Shown here: positions 43,701-53,141 of the stretch, piece after piece
How positions within the stretch are numbered: the stretch's first letter is position 1
How the letters are laid out: the number at the start of each line of letters is the position of its first letter
Source: Cyanosarcina radialis HA8281-LM2
GTDB taxonomy: Bacteria > Cyanobacteriota > Cyanobacteriia > Cyanobacteriales > CCAP-1448
Direction of reading: 5' to 3'
Assembly: GCA_019359615.1 (NCBI GenBank)
Contig: JAHHHA010000038.1
Coordinates: 1 to 60,184, forward strand
Length of the DNA stretch: 60,184 bases
Position numbers and translations under genes: made by a program
Notes under the pieces: model-generated
Told to the model about the DNA's origin: nothing
Database searches by the model: none
The model's input: only the letters and a program-made list of their open reading frames with translations

Positions 43701-44744
43701 TTATCTAGGTTCGCAAATTTCATTGCTGTAAGGACTGGTATAAGAGCCGACGGTTGCTGTGGCCACATAGCAATTAGTTTCGCCCGTGCTGCCCGATAGC
43801 AGGCTGGTATTGCTTGAGTTAGAGCCGCTGTAAATTTCCGTGCCTTGTCCGCCAGCAACAGAGCGGTACAGCTTGAAAGTGGGACTGCCAGAACCGTTCC
43901 ACGTCCAGGATAGCGTCATATTATCGCCTCCTGTCTGTCTGGCTCCAGATAAAGCTGGGGCAGAAATGGTATTGCTGTTGCCCAACCGCGAAAAAGCTTT
44001 ACTAGATAAACTGTGGGTCTTGAGATCGCCAACTTTACTGCGCATATAGAGATCGACTAAACCGCCGTTAACGCAAGCATAAAACCCACCATTACCCACC
44101 AGCACCGCTGGAGAATTGCAAGTAGGAGCGGGGTTCATATCAGTATCGGCGATCGCATCGACTAAAATGTCGCTAGATACGGGGTTGCTGCAAGGATCGA
44201 TCGACCCGTCTTCGCTAGGAATACGCCCGTAGCGGCTGACGATCCGGGGGCCTAGCCAAGAAGTAGGGCTGGTACGAATATCGTATACCACTGGATCGAA
44301 ATCGGTTGGTGAGGGAGGTGCCGCACCCGCATTCGGACCGCCAGCGGGACAAGTGGCTGGCACGCTGCTGGTAATGGGAACTTCTAAATATAAGACGATC
44401 GTGCCATAGTTGCCCAAACTGGTGAGATTAATTCCAGCATTAGCCACTACATTTGCCACCGAAATGCTATTGCCATCAGCCACGGTAGTTTCCGTACTAT
44501 TTATGCGCCGCGCCGTCCTAATTTCCTGCGACATAAAATCAAAAGCCCGACTCAGATCGATTAACCGTTCGATCTTCTGCTGGGCTTCTTGGTTGACGCT
44601 CGTTACCATCGCGATCGCTGAGCCAGCCAAAATCACTACAAGGGTGCTGATTACTAGTGCTACCAGCAACTCCACCAAAGTCAAGCCAGCCGATTTTCTT
44701 CTACCTCTAAATATTCGGGAAATCTTAGTAAGAAATTTTTTCAT
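43701..44744 (-). CDS. PulJ/PilW-type pseudopilin with a C-terminal fibronectin III-like domain
   Basis: 347 residues. Class III prepilin signal: RGRRKSAG|LTLVELLVALVISTLVVILAGSA, with Leu in place of the usual Phe at +1 and Glu at +5 kept. The pilin helix is followed by a Cys-containing globular part (about 60-245). The last 90 residues (about 255-345: GGDNMTLSWTWNGSGSPTFKLYRSVAG ... CYVATATVGSYTSPYSNEIC) look like a fibronectin III domain. Third gene of a three-pseudopilin operon. Such minor pilins prime type IV pili or a secretion pseudopilus; in Nostoc hpsB-D encode a similar trio for hormogonium polysaccharide export. Confidence 0.88.
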   Translation of the reverse strand: MKKFLTKISRIFRGRRKSAGLTLVELLVALVISTLVVILAGSAIAMVTSVNQEAQQKIERLIDLSRAFDFMSQEIRTARRINSTETTVADGNSISVANVVANAGINLTSLGNYGTIVLYLEVPITSSVPATCPAGGPNAGAAPPSPTDFDPVVYDIRTSPTSWLGPRIVSRYGRIPSEDGSIDPCSNPVSSDILVDAIADTDMNPAPTCNSPAVLVGNGGFYACVNGGLVDLYMRSKVGDLKTHSLSSKAFSRLGNSNTISAPALSGARQTGGDNMTLSWTWNGSGSPTFKLYRSVAGGQGTEIYSGSNSSNTSLLSGSTGETNCYVATATVGSYTSPYSNEICEPR

Positions 44745-44771
44745 ATTACTTATTACTTATTACTTATTGTC

Positions 44772-45572
44772 TTACGAGGCAGTACAAACCCCGCTCCCCG
44801 TAATCTCACCTGGATTTAGAGAGCCATTGTAAACTCCGGCTCTGGTTAGTCCTAACGTATTAGATATAGCAATACATTTCTTGGAAGAGCTAGATTTGCC
44901 AGATATAAAAAACACTATTTTGCCACTCGGATCGGTAGGAGTCGCAGTGTTTGTAGGATTAGCAACCGTGAATTGAGCAGTTCCCAGAACGCCAAATTTA
45001 ACTGGGATTTTTCGGAAACACTCTGGCTTATCGTTTTTAGTATTATTCCCATCACAAGTACCGCTATTTTTGCCACTGCCACTATTTTTGCCACTACCGC
45101 TGTTATTAGAAGCCAACAGATTGCCACGATCTGAAGAAGATAATCCCAAATTACTCAAGCTAGGAATTTCTGTAGAAGCTACTAGATATGAGTCAGCTTC
45201 GAGCCGCTCGGCATTCAAACTTTCTGAGTCAATATTTTGAGCAATTGTAGCCGTAACATCGACAATGTTAGTAACAACTTCTATCCCATCGGCTAAAGCG
45301 CGATCGCCAATACCCAAGCAAGGAGCCGACATTTTATAAGCTTCTGTATCTAACGTTACCATGCAAGATTCGCCTTTACGAATCGCTTGTCTTTGGGCTT
45401 CCCGTAATGCTCCCCTAACTTCAACTACTGCTTGGTCTAACTTAAATTTTTCATAAGAACTAAGAAAATTAGGAACGGCGATCGCTGAAGCAATCCCAAT
45501 TATCATTACTACAATTAGCGTTTCAATTAGAGTAAAACCTTTAATATATTTACGGACATTTAATGGCAGCAT
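44772..45572 (-). CDS. GspH/FimT-type pseudopilin
   Basis: 266 residues. Signal KYIKG|FTLIETLIVVMIIGIASAIAVPNFLSSYEKFKLDQAVVEVRGALREAQRQAIRKG is typical of GspH/FimT minor pilins. The globular part has a tandem low-complexity stretch NNSGSGKNSGSGKNSGTC, from an 18-bp DNA repeat at about 45062-45108. The Cys residues (MVTLDTE-flanking SCM, APCLG, TCDG, ECF, KKC, VCT) are numerous and suggest disulfides. The start overlaps the previous gene by 23 bases, showing translational coupling. Confidence 0.9.
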   Translation of the reverse strand: MLPLNVRKYIKGFTLIETLIVVMIIGIASAIAVPNFLSSYEKFKLDQAVVEVRGALREAQRQAIRKGESCMVTLDTEAYKMSAPCLGIGDRALADGIEVVTNIVDVTATIAQNIDSESLNAERLEADSYLVASTEIPSLSNLGLSSSDRGNLLASNNSGSGKNSGSGKNSGTCDGNNTKNDKPECFRKIPVKFGVLGTAQFTVANPTNTATPTDPSGKIVFFISGKSSSSKKCIAISNTLGLTRAGVYNGSLNPGEITGSGVCTAS

Positions 45573-46125
45573 CAGCTATAACCTCAGTAGACAAAGTAAC
45601 GATAGGTGGAGGATTAACCCCAGAACCGAGTTGAGCGGTAACTGTATAATCGAGTTTGAGTAATTTAAACGGGTCGCTGGAATTAGCATAATTAGCAATA
45701 CGATTGAGAATAAAAGGGGTGCCACCCAAATATCTGGGGCCGTCAGTTTTAGGAGTGCCGCCAATATCAGTTAGCAAACCAGCCGCTAATCCATCAGCAG
45801 CAGAAGTAGCATTACATTGGGAAGAATAAGGATAAGCATTTCTTTCGTAGTTACTAGCTCGGCCTTTAACTAACTCTAGATCTTCCTGAATCCAGGTGGT
45901 AGCAGCATCGTATTGTTCGGCACGAGCTTTAAGAAGAACTGCTATCATAATGGCTTGCATTGTTACTCCGACAAATAGAGAAACAATTAATAGAGAAACC
46001 ATGACTTCGACTAAAGCAAATCCTGATTCTAGATGTAGCGATCGAGAAGGAGGTAGTAGCCAAGACTTCTTTCTCCCTCGGCTTTGGCATCTACTCTCTA
46101 TTTTTGATTTTCCCCATCTCGTCAT
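45550..46125 (-). CDS. PilV/GspI-type pseudopilin
   Basis: 191 residues with a long leader (MTRWGKSKIESRCQSRGRKK...) and the cleavage site ESG|FALVEVMVSLLIVSLFVGVTMQAIMIAVLLKARAEQYDAATTWIQEDLELVK. First gene of the operon; AGAGGTGG lies just before the ATG. The globular part contains a Cys pair (SSQCNA and AIKCP, the latter at the end), as in many minor pilins. Partner of the next two genes. The 33-residue leader is longer than usual but basic as required. Confidence 0.9.
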   Translation of the reverse strand: MTRWGKSKIESRCQSRGRKKSWLLPPSRSLHLESGFALVEVMVSLLIVSLFVGVTMQAIMIAVLLKARAEQYDAATTWIQEDLELVKGRASNYERNAYPYSSQCNATSAADGLAAGLLTDIGGTPKTDGPRYLGGTPFILNRIANYANSSDPFKLLKLDYTVTAQLGSGVNPPPIVTLSTEVIADAAIKCP

Positions 46126-46632
46126 ACCACCTCTTTCATGCCATCGTTTTCCTCCTCAATAGGGTGTTTTTAACTTTTGACAGATTTAGTTTTGTCTCTA
46201 CCAGACAAGCTGAAGCTGTTTAAAATATCCAATAATTTTAAATAATCAGAAAAAAATAATGTCTAATATTTACTCCTTAATGCTCTAGTGTTTTTCTTCT
46301 CTCTTGACTATCGATGCCCTACGATTTTACTGCCTATTAACAGATTACCCATTAGCAGGCAAAAACTTAAAACACTCTTCCTAAGTATGATGCCAAAGTG
46401 TGAAAGAGGGAGAGGGGAGGGGGAGATGGGGAGATGGGGAGATGGGGAGATGGGGAGATGGGGAGCAGGGGAGATGGGGAGATGGGGAGATGGGGAGATG
46501 GGGAGCAGGGGAAGCAGGGGAGCAGGGGAAGCAGGGGAGGCAGGGGAGGCAGGGGAAGCAGGGGAGAATTTTTAACTCAACACTCAACACTCAACACTTA
46601 ACACTTCCATAGCTCCTGAACTCCTGAACTTC
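46126..46632. repeat. Pseudopilin upstream region and long G-rich array
   Basis: 46126-46395 is AT-rich and unique: promoter of the pseudopilin operon. 46400-46565 is the longest G-rich array of the window: about 14 GGGGAGAT units, some changed to GGGGAGCA, then AGGCAGGGGA units. 46566-46625 has CAACACTCAACACT heptamers and CTCCTGAACTCC, ending at the esterase stop. The G-rich strand is plus. Confidence 0.85.
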
Positions 46633-47652
46633 TTACTTGCTAGCAGCAGGCTGAGATACCTTAGATTTATTGGCCTCGGCTTCTCGGAACTGCTTGCCCA
46701 CATAGGTTAAAGAATCGGCTAAGTGCTTGTGCCAGTAATTCCACAGAGAATCGGGGCCGACGAGGTTGTGTCCGCCAGGAAACTCGTTAGCAACATGAGA
46801 GATTTTGAGTTGTTTCAGCACTCCAGCAAATTCCTGAGTCTGCTGGAGATATTTACCATCGTCGCTGCCAGCATCTAGATAAATCCGCAACCGCGATCGC
46901 ACTTCTTGTGGCACTCTATTGATATAGATTATCGGACTGTTTTGGGGCCCGAAGCGATCGCGAAAATAGCCGCTATGGCTGAACAAAATCGAAAAACGAT
47001 CCGGATGATGCAATCCCACATTTAACGCCCCCCAACCCCCAGAGGATAGCCCTCCCATCGCCCAAAATTTGGGTGCTGGTAAAGTGCGGTAGCGACTTTG
47101 AATTACTTTGACTAATTCTTCTCCAATTGCAGTGCTGACGTTGCCATTTTCGCCATTAATATACTGAGGATCGTAAAAAGGACTAGGTCCTCTTTTATCG
47201 TTACCATCCGGCGTAATAATAATGCTGTGGGGTAATTTGCCGCTTTTGTAAAGTTTCTCGATTACAGGGAGGGCTGCACCTTTTTTAAACCAGTCTGTGG
47301 GTTTGCCGTTACCGCCGTGGAGTAGAAAAATTACCGGATAGCGTTTCTGGGGGTTTTGGGCGTAATCGGGAGGAAGCGTCACCCCGTAAGTACGCTTCCC
47401 GCCCATCACTTGGCTGGTATAAGTTTGAATCTGATAGCTTAATCGCGGATCTTTTACCTGCTCTCTAGTTTGAGGTCCGTCTAATTGCGGGGTATCTGGA
47501 TTGAGTAAATACCACGCACCACCAGCAGCTAGCAAACATAGCATACCTACGATCGAAGACGCTATAATAACCTGCTTTTTTCGCTTATCGATCGCTACTG
47601 AGTTACTCATAATACCAAAATCTTTTCGATCGTTTTTGTTTCTGTTCTCCAT
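46633..47652 (-). CDS. Putative secreted or membrane-anchored esterase (Fes/esterase D-like)
   Basis: 339 residues. One N-terminal membrane helix (QVIIASSIVGMLCLLAAGGAWYLL) anchors the protein, with the catalytic part outside. Esterase-D fold: YPVIFLLHGGNGKPTDW, nucleophile in GGLSSGGWGALNVGL, Asp in DAGSDDGKY, His in FPGGHNLVG. Such enzymes cleave siderophore esters, acetyl or feruloyl groups on polysaccharides, or mycolyl-type esters. The substrate is unknown. An internal Met 14 codons later is another possible start. It is not obviously in one operon with its neighbours. Confidence 0.88.
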   Translation of the reverse strand: MENRNKNDRKDFGIMSNSVAIDKRKKQVIIASSIVGMLCLLAAGGAWYLLNPDTPQLDGPQTREQVKDPRLSYQIQTYTSQVMGGKRTYGVTLPPDYAQNPQKRYPVIFLLHGGNGKPTDWFKKGAALPVIEKLYKSGKLPHSIIITPDGNDKRGPSPFYDPQYINGENGNVSTAIGEELVKVIQSRYRTLPAPKFWAMGGLSSGGWGALNVGLHHPDRFSILFSHSGYFRDRFGPQNSPIIYINRVPQEVRSRLRIYLDAGSDDGKYLQQTQEFAGVLKQLKISHVANEFPGGHNLVGPDSLWNYWHKHLADSLTYVGKQFREAEANKSKVSQPAASK

Positions 47653-47671
47653 GCTGCTCTATAGCATTTCT

Positions 47672-47730
47672 CAATTGAGTGAAGCACATTCTTGTGGGAT
47701 AGACTTCTAGCCTGTCCGAATGGATGTCAT
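47672..47730. repeat. Dispersed repeat TCAATTGAGTGAAGCACATTC...
   Basis: TCAATTGAGTGAAGCACATT followed by CTTGTGGGATAGACTTCTAG and CCTGTCC. It is the inverse of the copies at 9308-9352 and 10616-10665; a shorter relative is at 38010-38040. Confidence 0.8.
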
Positions 47731-47735
47731 ACCCT

Positions 47736-48791
47736 TTAAAAAATCGGCTGATTCAAAAACTGCCATACTAAACTACCAATACTCTGGCGCAATAAAGCTT
47801 GTAAGATTGCATCTAATTCTTGCCAGCCTAAATTACGGTATGCCAAATACTTCGATTCCCAAAAGTGGGGATGAAATTTACTTTTAAAATCGTGCATTTG
47901 TTGGTAGCGATATAACTCCTTACCGCGAATTGAGAACTGATTTAACAACCAGGCCAGACGCTTTGACTGCTCGACTGAGGAATTTTGCACGTTAGCTAAA
48001 GGAGACATTCCCATAGTGACTAACTCGATCCCAGATGCTTGCAATAGCCGAAAAGATTCGCTCAGCAATAGATCCATCGTGCCAGTGGGTGTTGAGTCGA
48101 GACGGCGCATCAAGTCGAGATAAACGCCATGGCGACTATAGATTGGAGTGTAAGTCAAAAAAGCGATCGCTTCTCCTTCACATTCCGCAATAAAATAGCG
48201 CCGTTCTCCAGGCTGTTCTAGAGATAGCGTTCCTAGAGTAAACGAGAGTTCCTGCATTCCCCGCGTAGTCAACCATTGATGAGAAATGGCTTCTAATTGG
48301 CGATTAATCGAAACCGATTCTGGGGCTGTAGGGTAATACTCTCTTACCGTTACCCCTCGCTTGCGGGCGGTGATGCCAGAAGAACGCACGTTAGCCATTT
48401 TGTTACCCTTAAGGGTGAACTTGTCTAACTCAAAAAACGGTTCTTCTCCCAGTTTGAGGAAGCGAAAGCCTCTAGGTTTTAATAAAGGTACGACTGGTTC
48501 TGTGACTTCAAAAAATAGAGGTTCTAAGCCGTTGCTTTCAGCCGAGGCAATGAATTCAGCAATGGCTGCATCTAAACACTGCCTGGGACAAATCGGTTCT
48601 CCAGCCGCGATCGCAACCCGGTTAAACTGAGCGTAGGCAGTAACGGCGGGAACCCATCGATGAAAGAAGTGTCTCTTATCCGATTCCAAGGCCAAATAGC
48701 TGGTCGAATTAAAACCGTAACCTCTCAGCAGAGTATGAATGGTTTCATAAGCCACTGAGTCTAATATTTGAGGAGATTGACTTAGCACCAT
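47736..48791 (-). CDS. DUF2156 protein (phosphatidylglycerol lysyltransferase-like)
   Basis: 351 residues from the ATG at 48791; the frame is open further up only from a TTG. It has the two GNAT-like halves of DUF2156, the catalytic part of MprF-type aminoacyl-phosphatidylglycerol synthases: STSYLALESDKRHFFHRWVPAVTAYAQFNRVAIAAGEPICP ... GITARKRGVTVREYYP ... FIAECEGEAIAFLTYTPIYSRHGVYLDLMRR ... GTMDLLLSESFRLLQASGIELVTMGMSPLA. No flippase helices, so it is a soluble or peripheral version, as in many cyanobacteria. The real substrate is not known. Confidence 0.88.
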   Translation of the reverse strand: MVLSQSPQILDSVAYETIHTLLRGYGFNSTSYLALESDKRHFFHRWVPAVTAYAQFNRVAIAAGEPICPRQCLDAAIAEFIASAESNGLEPLFFEVTEPVVPLLKPRGFRFLKLGEEPFFELDKFTLKGNKMANVRSSGITARKRGVTVREYYPTAPESVSINRQLEAISHQWLTTRGMQELSFTLGTLSLEQPGERRYFIAECEGEAIAFLTYTPIYSRHGVYLDLMRRLDSTPTGTMDLLLSESFRLLQASGIELVTMGMSPLANVQNSSVEQSKRLAWLLNQFSIRGKELYRYQQMHDFKSKFHPHFWESKYLAYRNLGWQELDAILQALLRQSIGSLVWQFLNQPIF

Positions 48792-49361
48792 AGGTAGGTA
48801 CAAATATCTAAGTGTGATTCGACAGAGCAAACGCAATTGACACCAAAGCGGCAACAAAGCCAAAAAAAACTACGTTCTTACGCCCTTTAACAGGATGGTA
48901 AGAATCTTGGCTGAGAATGTTAGTAATTTTGACTTAGAAGCGATTGAGAACGGCAAATCCGCTCTCGCCATCTTTGGTTCGTCTGAAGAGAATTATAGAA
49001 ACCGATCGCAGCATTCACGCTTTCACAGTAAGCCTTGGGAATTTTGGCTTTTGATTTTTGACTCTCGTGTTGCTCTGTCAGGCTCTATTTCTGCTCGTGA
49101 GTTTACTATTCAATCGCAAAAGTTCGCAAGATGTCAATCCAATTCGCAATTATCAGTTCACAATTCGCAATTACCATCGGTACTTGCTCTGAACCCACCA
49201 CTGATGGTAAACCACCGATTTTAAGAATCAGTATTGGGTCTGAACCCACTAATTGCCAATTATCCAATGGGATGGTGGCATGAATAACATTGCGAATTGC
49301 GAATTGCGAATTGGCAATTGTTTTGGTCAACGATCGAGCAATTTGATAGATTATTGGCAAT
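48792..49361. other. Intergenic region with AATTCGC heptamers
   Basis: 570 bases between divergent genes. AATTCGC-type heptamers occur at 49138-49170 and 49288-49320; CGGTACTTGCTCTGAACCCACC and TTGGGTCTGAACCCAC are imperfect direct repeats (49178-49245). The TTGTTTTGGTCA end (49318-49329) recurs at 17782-17793. A frame at 48895-49224 translates partly repeat sequence and is not supported. The promoter of the response regulator should lie in 49330-49361 or within the repeats. Confidence 0.55.
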
Positions 49362-50069
49362 ATGGAAATTTTAATTGTTGAAGACGAAGCGGAAATTGCG
49401 AAGCTGATCCAACTAACTTTAGAAGCCGAAGGCTTTTCCTGCCGCATCGGTCGAGATGGTTTGACAGCTTTACAAATCGTCCGGGAACAACAACCAGATT
49501 TAATAATTCTTGACTTGATGCTTCCTGGCTTGGACGGGCTAGAAGTGTGCGCCCGGATTCGCCAACAGCCAGGACCTAAAGATCCTTACATCTTAATGCT
49601 GACAGCTAAAGGTGAAGAAATCGATCGCGTCATTGGTTTATCGACGGGGGCTGACGATTATCTGGTCAAGCCTTTCAGCCCTAGAGAGTTGGCGGCCAGA
49701 GTGCGGGCGCTATTGCGGCGCAGCCTGCGACAAGCAGGTGCGACCCACACCTATCAAACCCAGCATTTTATCGTCGATCTCGATCGCCGCACCGCCAGTC
49801 GGCAAATAAATGGCCATCTCGCCGAAAACCTCGACCTCACCACCTTAGAATTCAATCTCCTCAGCACTTTCATCAGCTATCCCGGAAGAGTCTGGAACCG
49901 CACTCAGCTAATTGACAAACTCTGGGGCGACGACTTTTTTGGCGACGAACGGGTGGTAGACACTCATGTAGCCAGATTGCGGAAAAAAATCGAACCCGAT
50001 CCGACCAATCCGACTTTTATCAAAACGGTAGTGGGAGTGGGTTACAAATTTGAAGATCCAGGGGGTTAG
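49362..50069 (+). CDS. OmpR/PhoB-type response regulator
   Basis: 235 residues. Receiver 1-118 with the DE pair (VEDEAEI), phospho-acceptor Asp in IILDLMLPGLDGLEVC, Thr in MLTAKG and Lys in LVKPFSPRELAARVRALLRR. C-terminal winged helix: LTTLEFNLLSTFISYPGRVWNRTQLIDKLWGDDFFGDERVVDTHVARLRKKIEPDPTNPTFIKTVVGVGYKFE. All phosphorylation residues are present. The cognate kinase starts two bases after the stop. The signal sensed is unknown; upstream heptamer repeats replace a clear promoter. Confidence 0.96.
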   Translation: MEILIVEDEAEIAKLIQLTLEAEGFSCRIGRDGLTALQIVREQQPDLIILDLMLPGLDGLEVCARIRQQPGPKDPYILMLTAKGEEIDRVIGLSTGADDYLVKPFSPRELAARVRALLRRSLRQAGATHTYQTQHFIVDLDRRTASRQINGHLAENLDLTTLEFNLLSTFISYPGRVWNRTQLIDKLWGDDFFGDERVVDTHVARLRKKIEPDPTNPTFIKTVVGVGYKFEDPGG

Positions 50070-50071
50070 AA

Positions 50072-51193
50072 ATGAGTGCAACTAAACTGGGGCTGAAACG
50101 GACGAAGTTATGGTCTTTAGGATCGCGCTTATTCTTTTCTCATCTTCTAGTAACGCTCGTCGGTGCGGGGACGTTGATAATTATCGGTAAGCTGTTTTCT
50201 CCCCCCATATTTGTCCAACACCTAGACCAACTTGAAATTAACGGCTTGAGGTTAAATTTTGCCCGCTTTCAACTAGTCAGAGGGTTTGAAATTGCTTGGG
50301 GCCGCACCACTTTGTGGTCGGGAATAGCTGGCGCTATAGCGGCTGGAGGTTTGAGCTATTGGGTATCGAAGCGGATCGTTCAACCTCTATCTCAGATCGA
50401 AAAAGTGACGCAAAAATTCGCCGCTGGCAAGTTAGACCAACGGCTACCAGCGAATGACATCCCAGAATTGAATCGGCTAGCTATGAGTTTTAACCGCATG
50501 GCGGCTAGTTTGGAAGGCGTGGAACAGCGGCGGCGAGAACTCGTTACTGACTTAACTCACGAACTGCGTACCCCCCTAACCGTGGTGCGCGGCTACTTAG
50601 AGGAATTAGCCGATGGCAGGATGACATCCTCGCCAGAGATCTACGAGCTTTTGATTAGAGAGACATCCAGGCTGCAACGCTTAGTCAACGACCTCCAAGA
50701 CTTGTCAAAAGCTGAGGCGGGTTATTTGCCTATAGATCTGCGGCCGATAAATTTGCACCCGCTGCTAGAGTCTTTGGTGCAAAAGTTTGCCGACCAAGTA
50801 TGGGAAGAAGGCCCCGCGTTGCGGTTGGAATCTCCCCCCCAACTGCCCCCAGTCTTAGCCGATAGCGATCGCGTCGAGCAAGTATTGGTAAATTTGTTAG
50901 GTAACGCCCTCACTCATACCGAAAGCGGTTCGATCGTCGTCCGAGTTCGATTAGAGTCCCGTCGGCTATGGGTAGCAATTACCGACACGGGGACGGGCAT
51001 CGCCCCAGAAGATTTGCCTCACATTTTCGATCGCTTCTGGCAAGCAGGTAGTCCTCATCGGCGTAATTTTCGCAGTACCGGGGTGGGGCTAGCGATTTCT
51101 CGGCGTTTGGTCGAACTTCAAGGCGGTGCGATCGAAGTAGAAAGCAAATTAGGAGTCGGTAGCACTTTTAGTTTTTGCCTCCCCCTCGCTTAA
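50072..51193 (+). CDS. Sensor histidine kinase, partner of the preceding regulator
   Basis: 373 residues. Two membrane helices (about 22-42 and 78-98) with a short periplasmic loop of about 35 residues, HAMP (SKRIVQPLSQIEKVTQKFAAGKLDQRLP), HisKA with H163 in DLTHELRTPLTVVRGYLEEL, and HATPase with NLLGNALTH, DTGTGIAPEDLPHIFDRFWQAG and GVGLAISRRLV. This is a BaeS-type kinase. The short loop suggests it senses a membrane or envelope state rather than a large ligand. It starts two bases after the regulator's stop. Confidence 0.96.
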   Translation: MSATKLGLKRTKLWSLGSRLFFSHLLVTLVGAGTLIIIGKLFSPPIFVQHLDQLEINGLRLNFARFQLVRGFEIAWGRTTLWSGIAGAIAAGGLSYWVSKRIVQPLSQIEKVTQKFAAGKLDQRLPANDIPELNRLAMSFNRMAASLEGVEQRRRELVTDLTHELRTPLTVVRGYLEELADGRMTSSPEIYELLIRETSRLQRLVNDLQDLSKAEAGYLPIDLRPINLHPLLESLVQKFADQVWEEGPALRLESPPQLPPVLADSDRVEQVLVNLLGNALTHTESGSIVVRVRLESRRLWVAITDTGTGIAPEDLPHIFDRFWQAGSPHRRNFRSTGVGLAISRRLVELQGGAIEVESKLGVGSTFSFCLPLA

Positions 51194-51510
51194 ATCTCAA
51201 GCAGAACTTCTACAAATCCGCTTAGTAAAACTTGTTTGCCCTCATCCCCAACCCCTTCTCCCCAGGGAGAAGGGGAGCCGGAGTCAAACCAGTTCCCAGT
51301 TCAGCCGCCAGCAATTCTCCATGACCAATTCAGGCGGTTAGAGTCTTTCGTCCCTCTCCTGTGGGAGAGGGATTTAGGGTGAGGGCTGAATTGCTGAGTT
51401 TTTATCGCCCGATTTGATATGATTTTTCGATCTTTGTATTCCCGACTACAATTAACTGTCTAGGTAAGAGTTTATCAATAGAAATAACTCAAATATATTG
51501 GGCCATAGCC
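51194..51510. repeat. Dispersed repeat block between the two-component pair and the ATP-grasp gene
   Basis: AATCCGCTTAGTAAAACTTG, CCCTCATCCCCAACCCCTTC, CTCCCCAGGGAGAAGGGGAG and CTCCTGTGGGAGAGG with AGGGTGAGGGCTG (51216-51390) are related to the block at 1800-1900. The last 90 bases are AT-rich and likely hold the promoter of the ATP-grasp gene. Confidence 0.75.
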
Positions 51511-53019
51511 GTGCGATTTTACAACTACGATCCAGGCGAATTCTACGACGAACTCTTCGTCGCTCCGGGTCAGCCGCGTCCCGAAGCAATTCCTTTGATT
51601 GAAAGAATAAATTCCCTTTCTGACGGAGAGTTAGAACGGCGGCAGCAGGCATCTCAGATTGCCTTACTCAAGCTAGGAGTAACGTTTAACGTTTACAGCG
51701 ACAACGAAGGCACAGAGCGGATCTTTCCTTTTGACATCATTCCTCGGATTGTTTCCGCCTCAGAATGGACGCACTTAGAAGAGGGACTCAAACAGCGAAT
51801 ATACGCCTTGAATTTATTTATCAACGATATTTACAACGACCAGAAAATTATCAAAGATAGCGTTATTCCTATAGAATTAATCGATTCGGCTACAGGCTTT
51901 TTAAAACCCTGTATGGGGTTAAAACCTCCAGGGGGAATTTGGTGTCATATTACTGGCACCGATTTAGTGCGCGATCGCGACGGTCGATGGTACGTTCTAG
52001 AAGATAACTTGCGCTGTCCTTCTGGGGTGTCTTACGTCCTAGAAAATCGCCGGGTGATGAAAAGCACTTTTCCCCAAGTCTTCGACACCATGCCGATTCA
52101 GCCAGTTGAAGAATATCCCAGCCACCTTTTAGAAACCTTACTCAATCTAGCGCCTCCCCATCTTTCCGATCCGACGGTGGTAGTTTTGACTCCAGGAATA
52201 TATAACTCTGCCTACTTCGAGCATTCCTTCTTAGCGCAGCAAATGGGAGTGCAATTAGTCGAAGGTCGAGATTTGGTTGTTTCAGATGGCTACCTGCAAA
52301 TGCGAACCACCAAGGGTTTGCAACGAGTAGATGTGATCTATCGCCGAATCGACGATGACTTCATCGATCCATTAGCATTTCGTCCCGATTCTAGCTTAGG
52401 CATTCCAGGATTGATGGAAGTCTACCGTAACAATCGCGTGGCGATCGCTAATGCTTTAGGTACTGGTGTAGCCGATGATAAGGTGATCTATGCCTACGTG
52501 CCGCAAATGATCCGCTATTACTTGAAAGAAGAGCCGATTTTGGCCAACGTCCCCACCTTTTTGTGCTGGGAACCACAGCAGCAAAGTCACGTCCTGGCCA
52601 ATCTCGATAAACTGGTAGTCAAAGCTGCCAACGAATCTGGCGGTTATGGAATGCTAGTCGGGCCTTTTGCTTCCCCCGCAGAACGAGAAGTATTTGCTGA
52701 AAAAATCAAAGCAAATCCTCGTAACTATATCGCTCAACCGACACTCTCTTTATCTCGCGTTCCTACTCTATTAGAAGATTCCTTTGAGGGTTGTCACGTC
52801 GATTTGCGACCTTATATCCTTTATGGCAAACAGATTTACGTTAATCCTGGTGGCTTAACCCGCGTCGCTCTCAAAAGAGGTTCTTTAGTAGTAAATTCTT
52901 CCCAAGGAGGCGGTAGTAAAGATACTTGGGTGGTGTCCAATCAAGGTTCAAATGGTAGTACCCAGGAGCAAATGAGTGTCTCATCAACAGGGTTCATGAC
53001 TCAGAAACAGTCAAATTAA
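51511..53019 (+). CDS. Circularly permuted ATP-grasp protein (DUF404/DUF407)
   Basis: 502 residues from a GTG. It has the family blocks [11 protein letters not shown] (start), [143 protein letters not shown] and [11 protein letters not shown]. Published sequence analysis placed this family among circularly permuted ATP-grasp COOH-NH2 ligases linked to alpha-E and transglutaminase-like proteins, predicted to make or attach a small peptide. The alpha-E gene follows in the same direction 122 bases on. The product is unknown. Confidence 0.93.
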   Translation: MRFYNYDPGEFYDELFVAPGQPRPEAIPLIERINSLSDGELERRQQASQIALLKLGVTFNVYSDNEGTERIFPFDIIPRIVSASEWTHLEEGLKQRIYALNLFINDIYNDQKIIKDSVIPIELIDSATGFLKPCMGLKPPGGIWCHITGTDLVRDRDGRWYVLEDNLRCPSGVSYVLENRRVMKSTFPQVFDTMPIQPVEEYPSHLLETLLNLAPPHLSDPTVVVLTPGIYNSAYFEHSFLAQQMGVQLVEGRDLVVSDGYLQMRTTKGLQRVDVIYRRIDDDFIDPLAFRPDSSLGIPGLMEVYRNNRVAIANALGTGVADDKVIYAYVPQMIRYYLKEEPILANVPTFLCWEPQQQSHVLANLDKLVVKAANESGGYGMLVGPFASPAEREVFAEKIKANPRNYIAQPTLSLSRVPTLLEDSFEGCHVDLRPYILYGKQIYVNPGGLTRVALKRGSLVVNSSQGGGSKDTWVVSNQGSNGSTQEQMSVSSTGFMTQKQSN

Positions 53020-53141
53020 GTCAACGCTTCGACAAGTCTTACCTTGAGCTTGTCGAAAGGCTCAGCGTCCAGTCAAAAGTCAAAAATTAGTTTTTGGTCA
53101 ACGACTAATAACTAACAATTAACCATTAACAATTAACGATC
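53020..53141. repeat. TCGACAAG inverted repeat and CAAAAGT heptamers
   Basis: GTCAACGCTTCGACAAG and CTTGTCGAAAGGCTCAGCG (53019-53070) form an inverted repeat. It is followed by TCCAGTCAAAAGTC; the same unit is at 33985-34035. CTAATAACTAACAATTAACC heptamers (53105-53137) reach the alpha-E start codon. Confidence 0.8.

Noticed and set aside
43457-43858. 133-residue minus-strand frame
   Set aside because: The middle is translated heptamers (SQESEVRSQESGVRS) and the rest overlaps the pseudopilin gene in another frame.
48895-49224. 109-residue plus-strand frame
   Set aside because: It includes translated AATTCGC repeats and lies in the region between two divergent genes. No family-like pattern.
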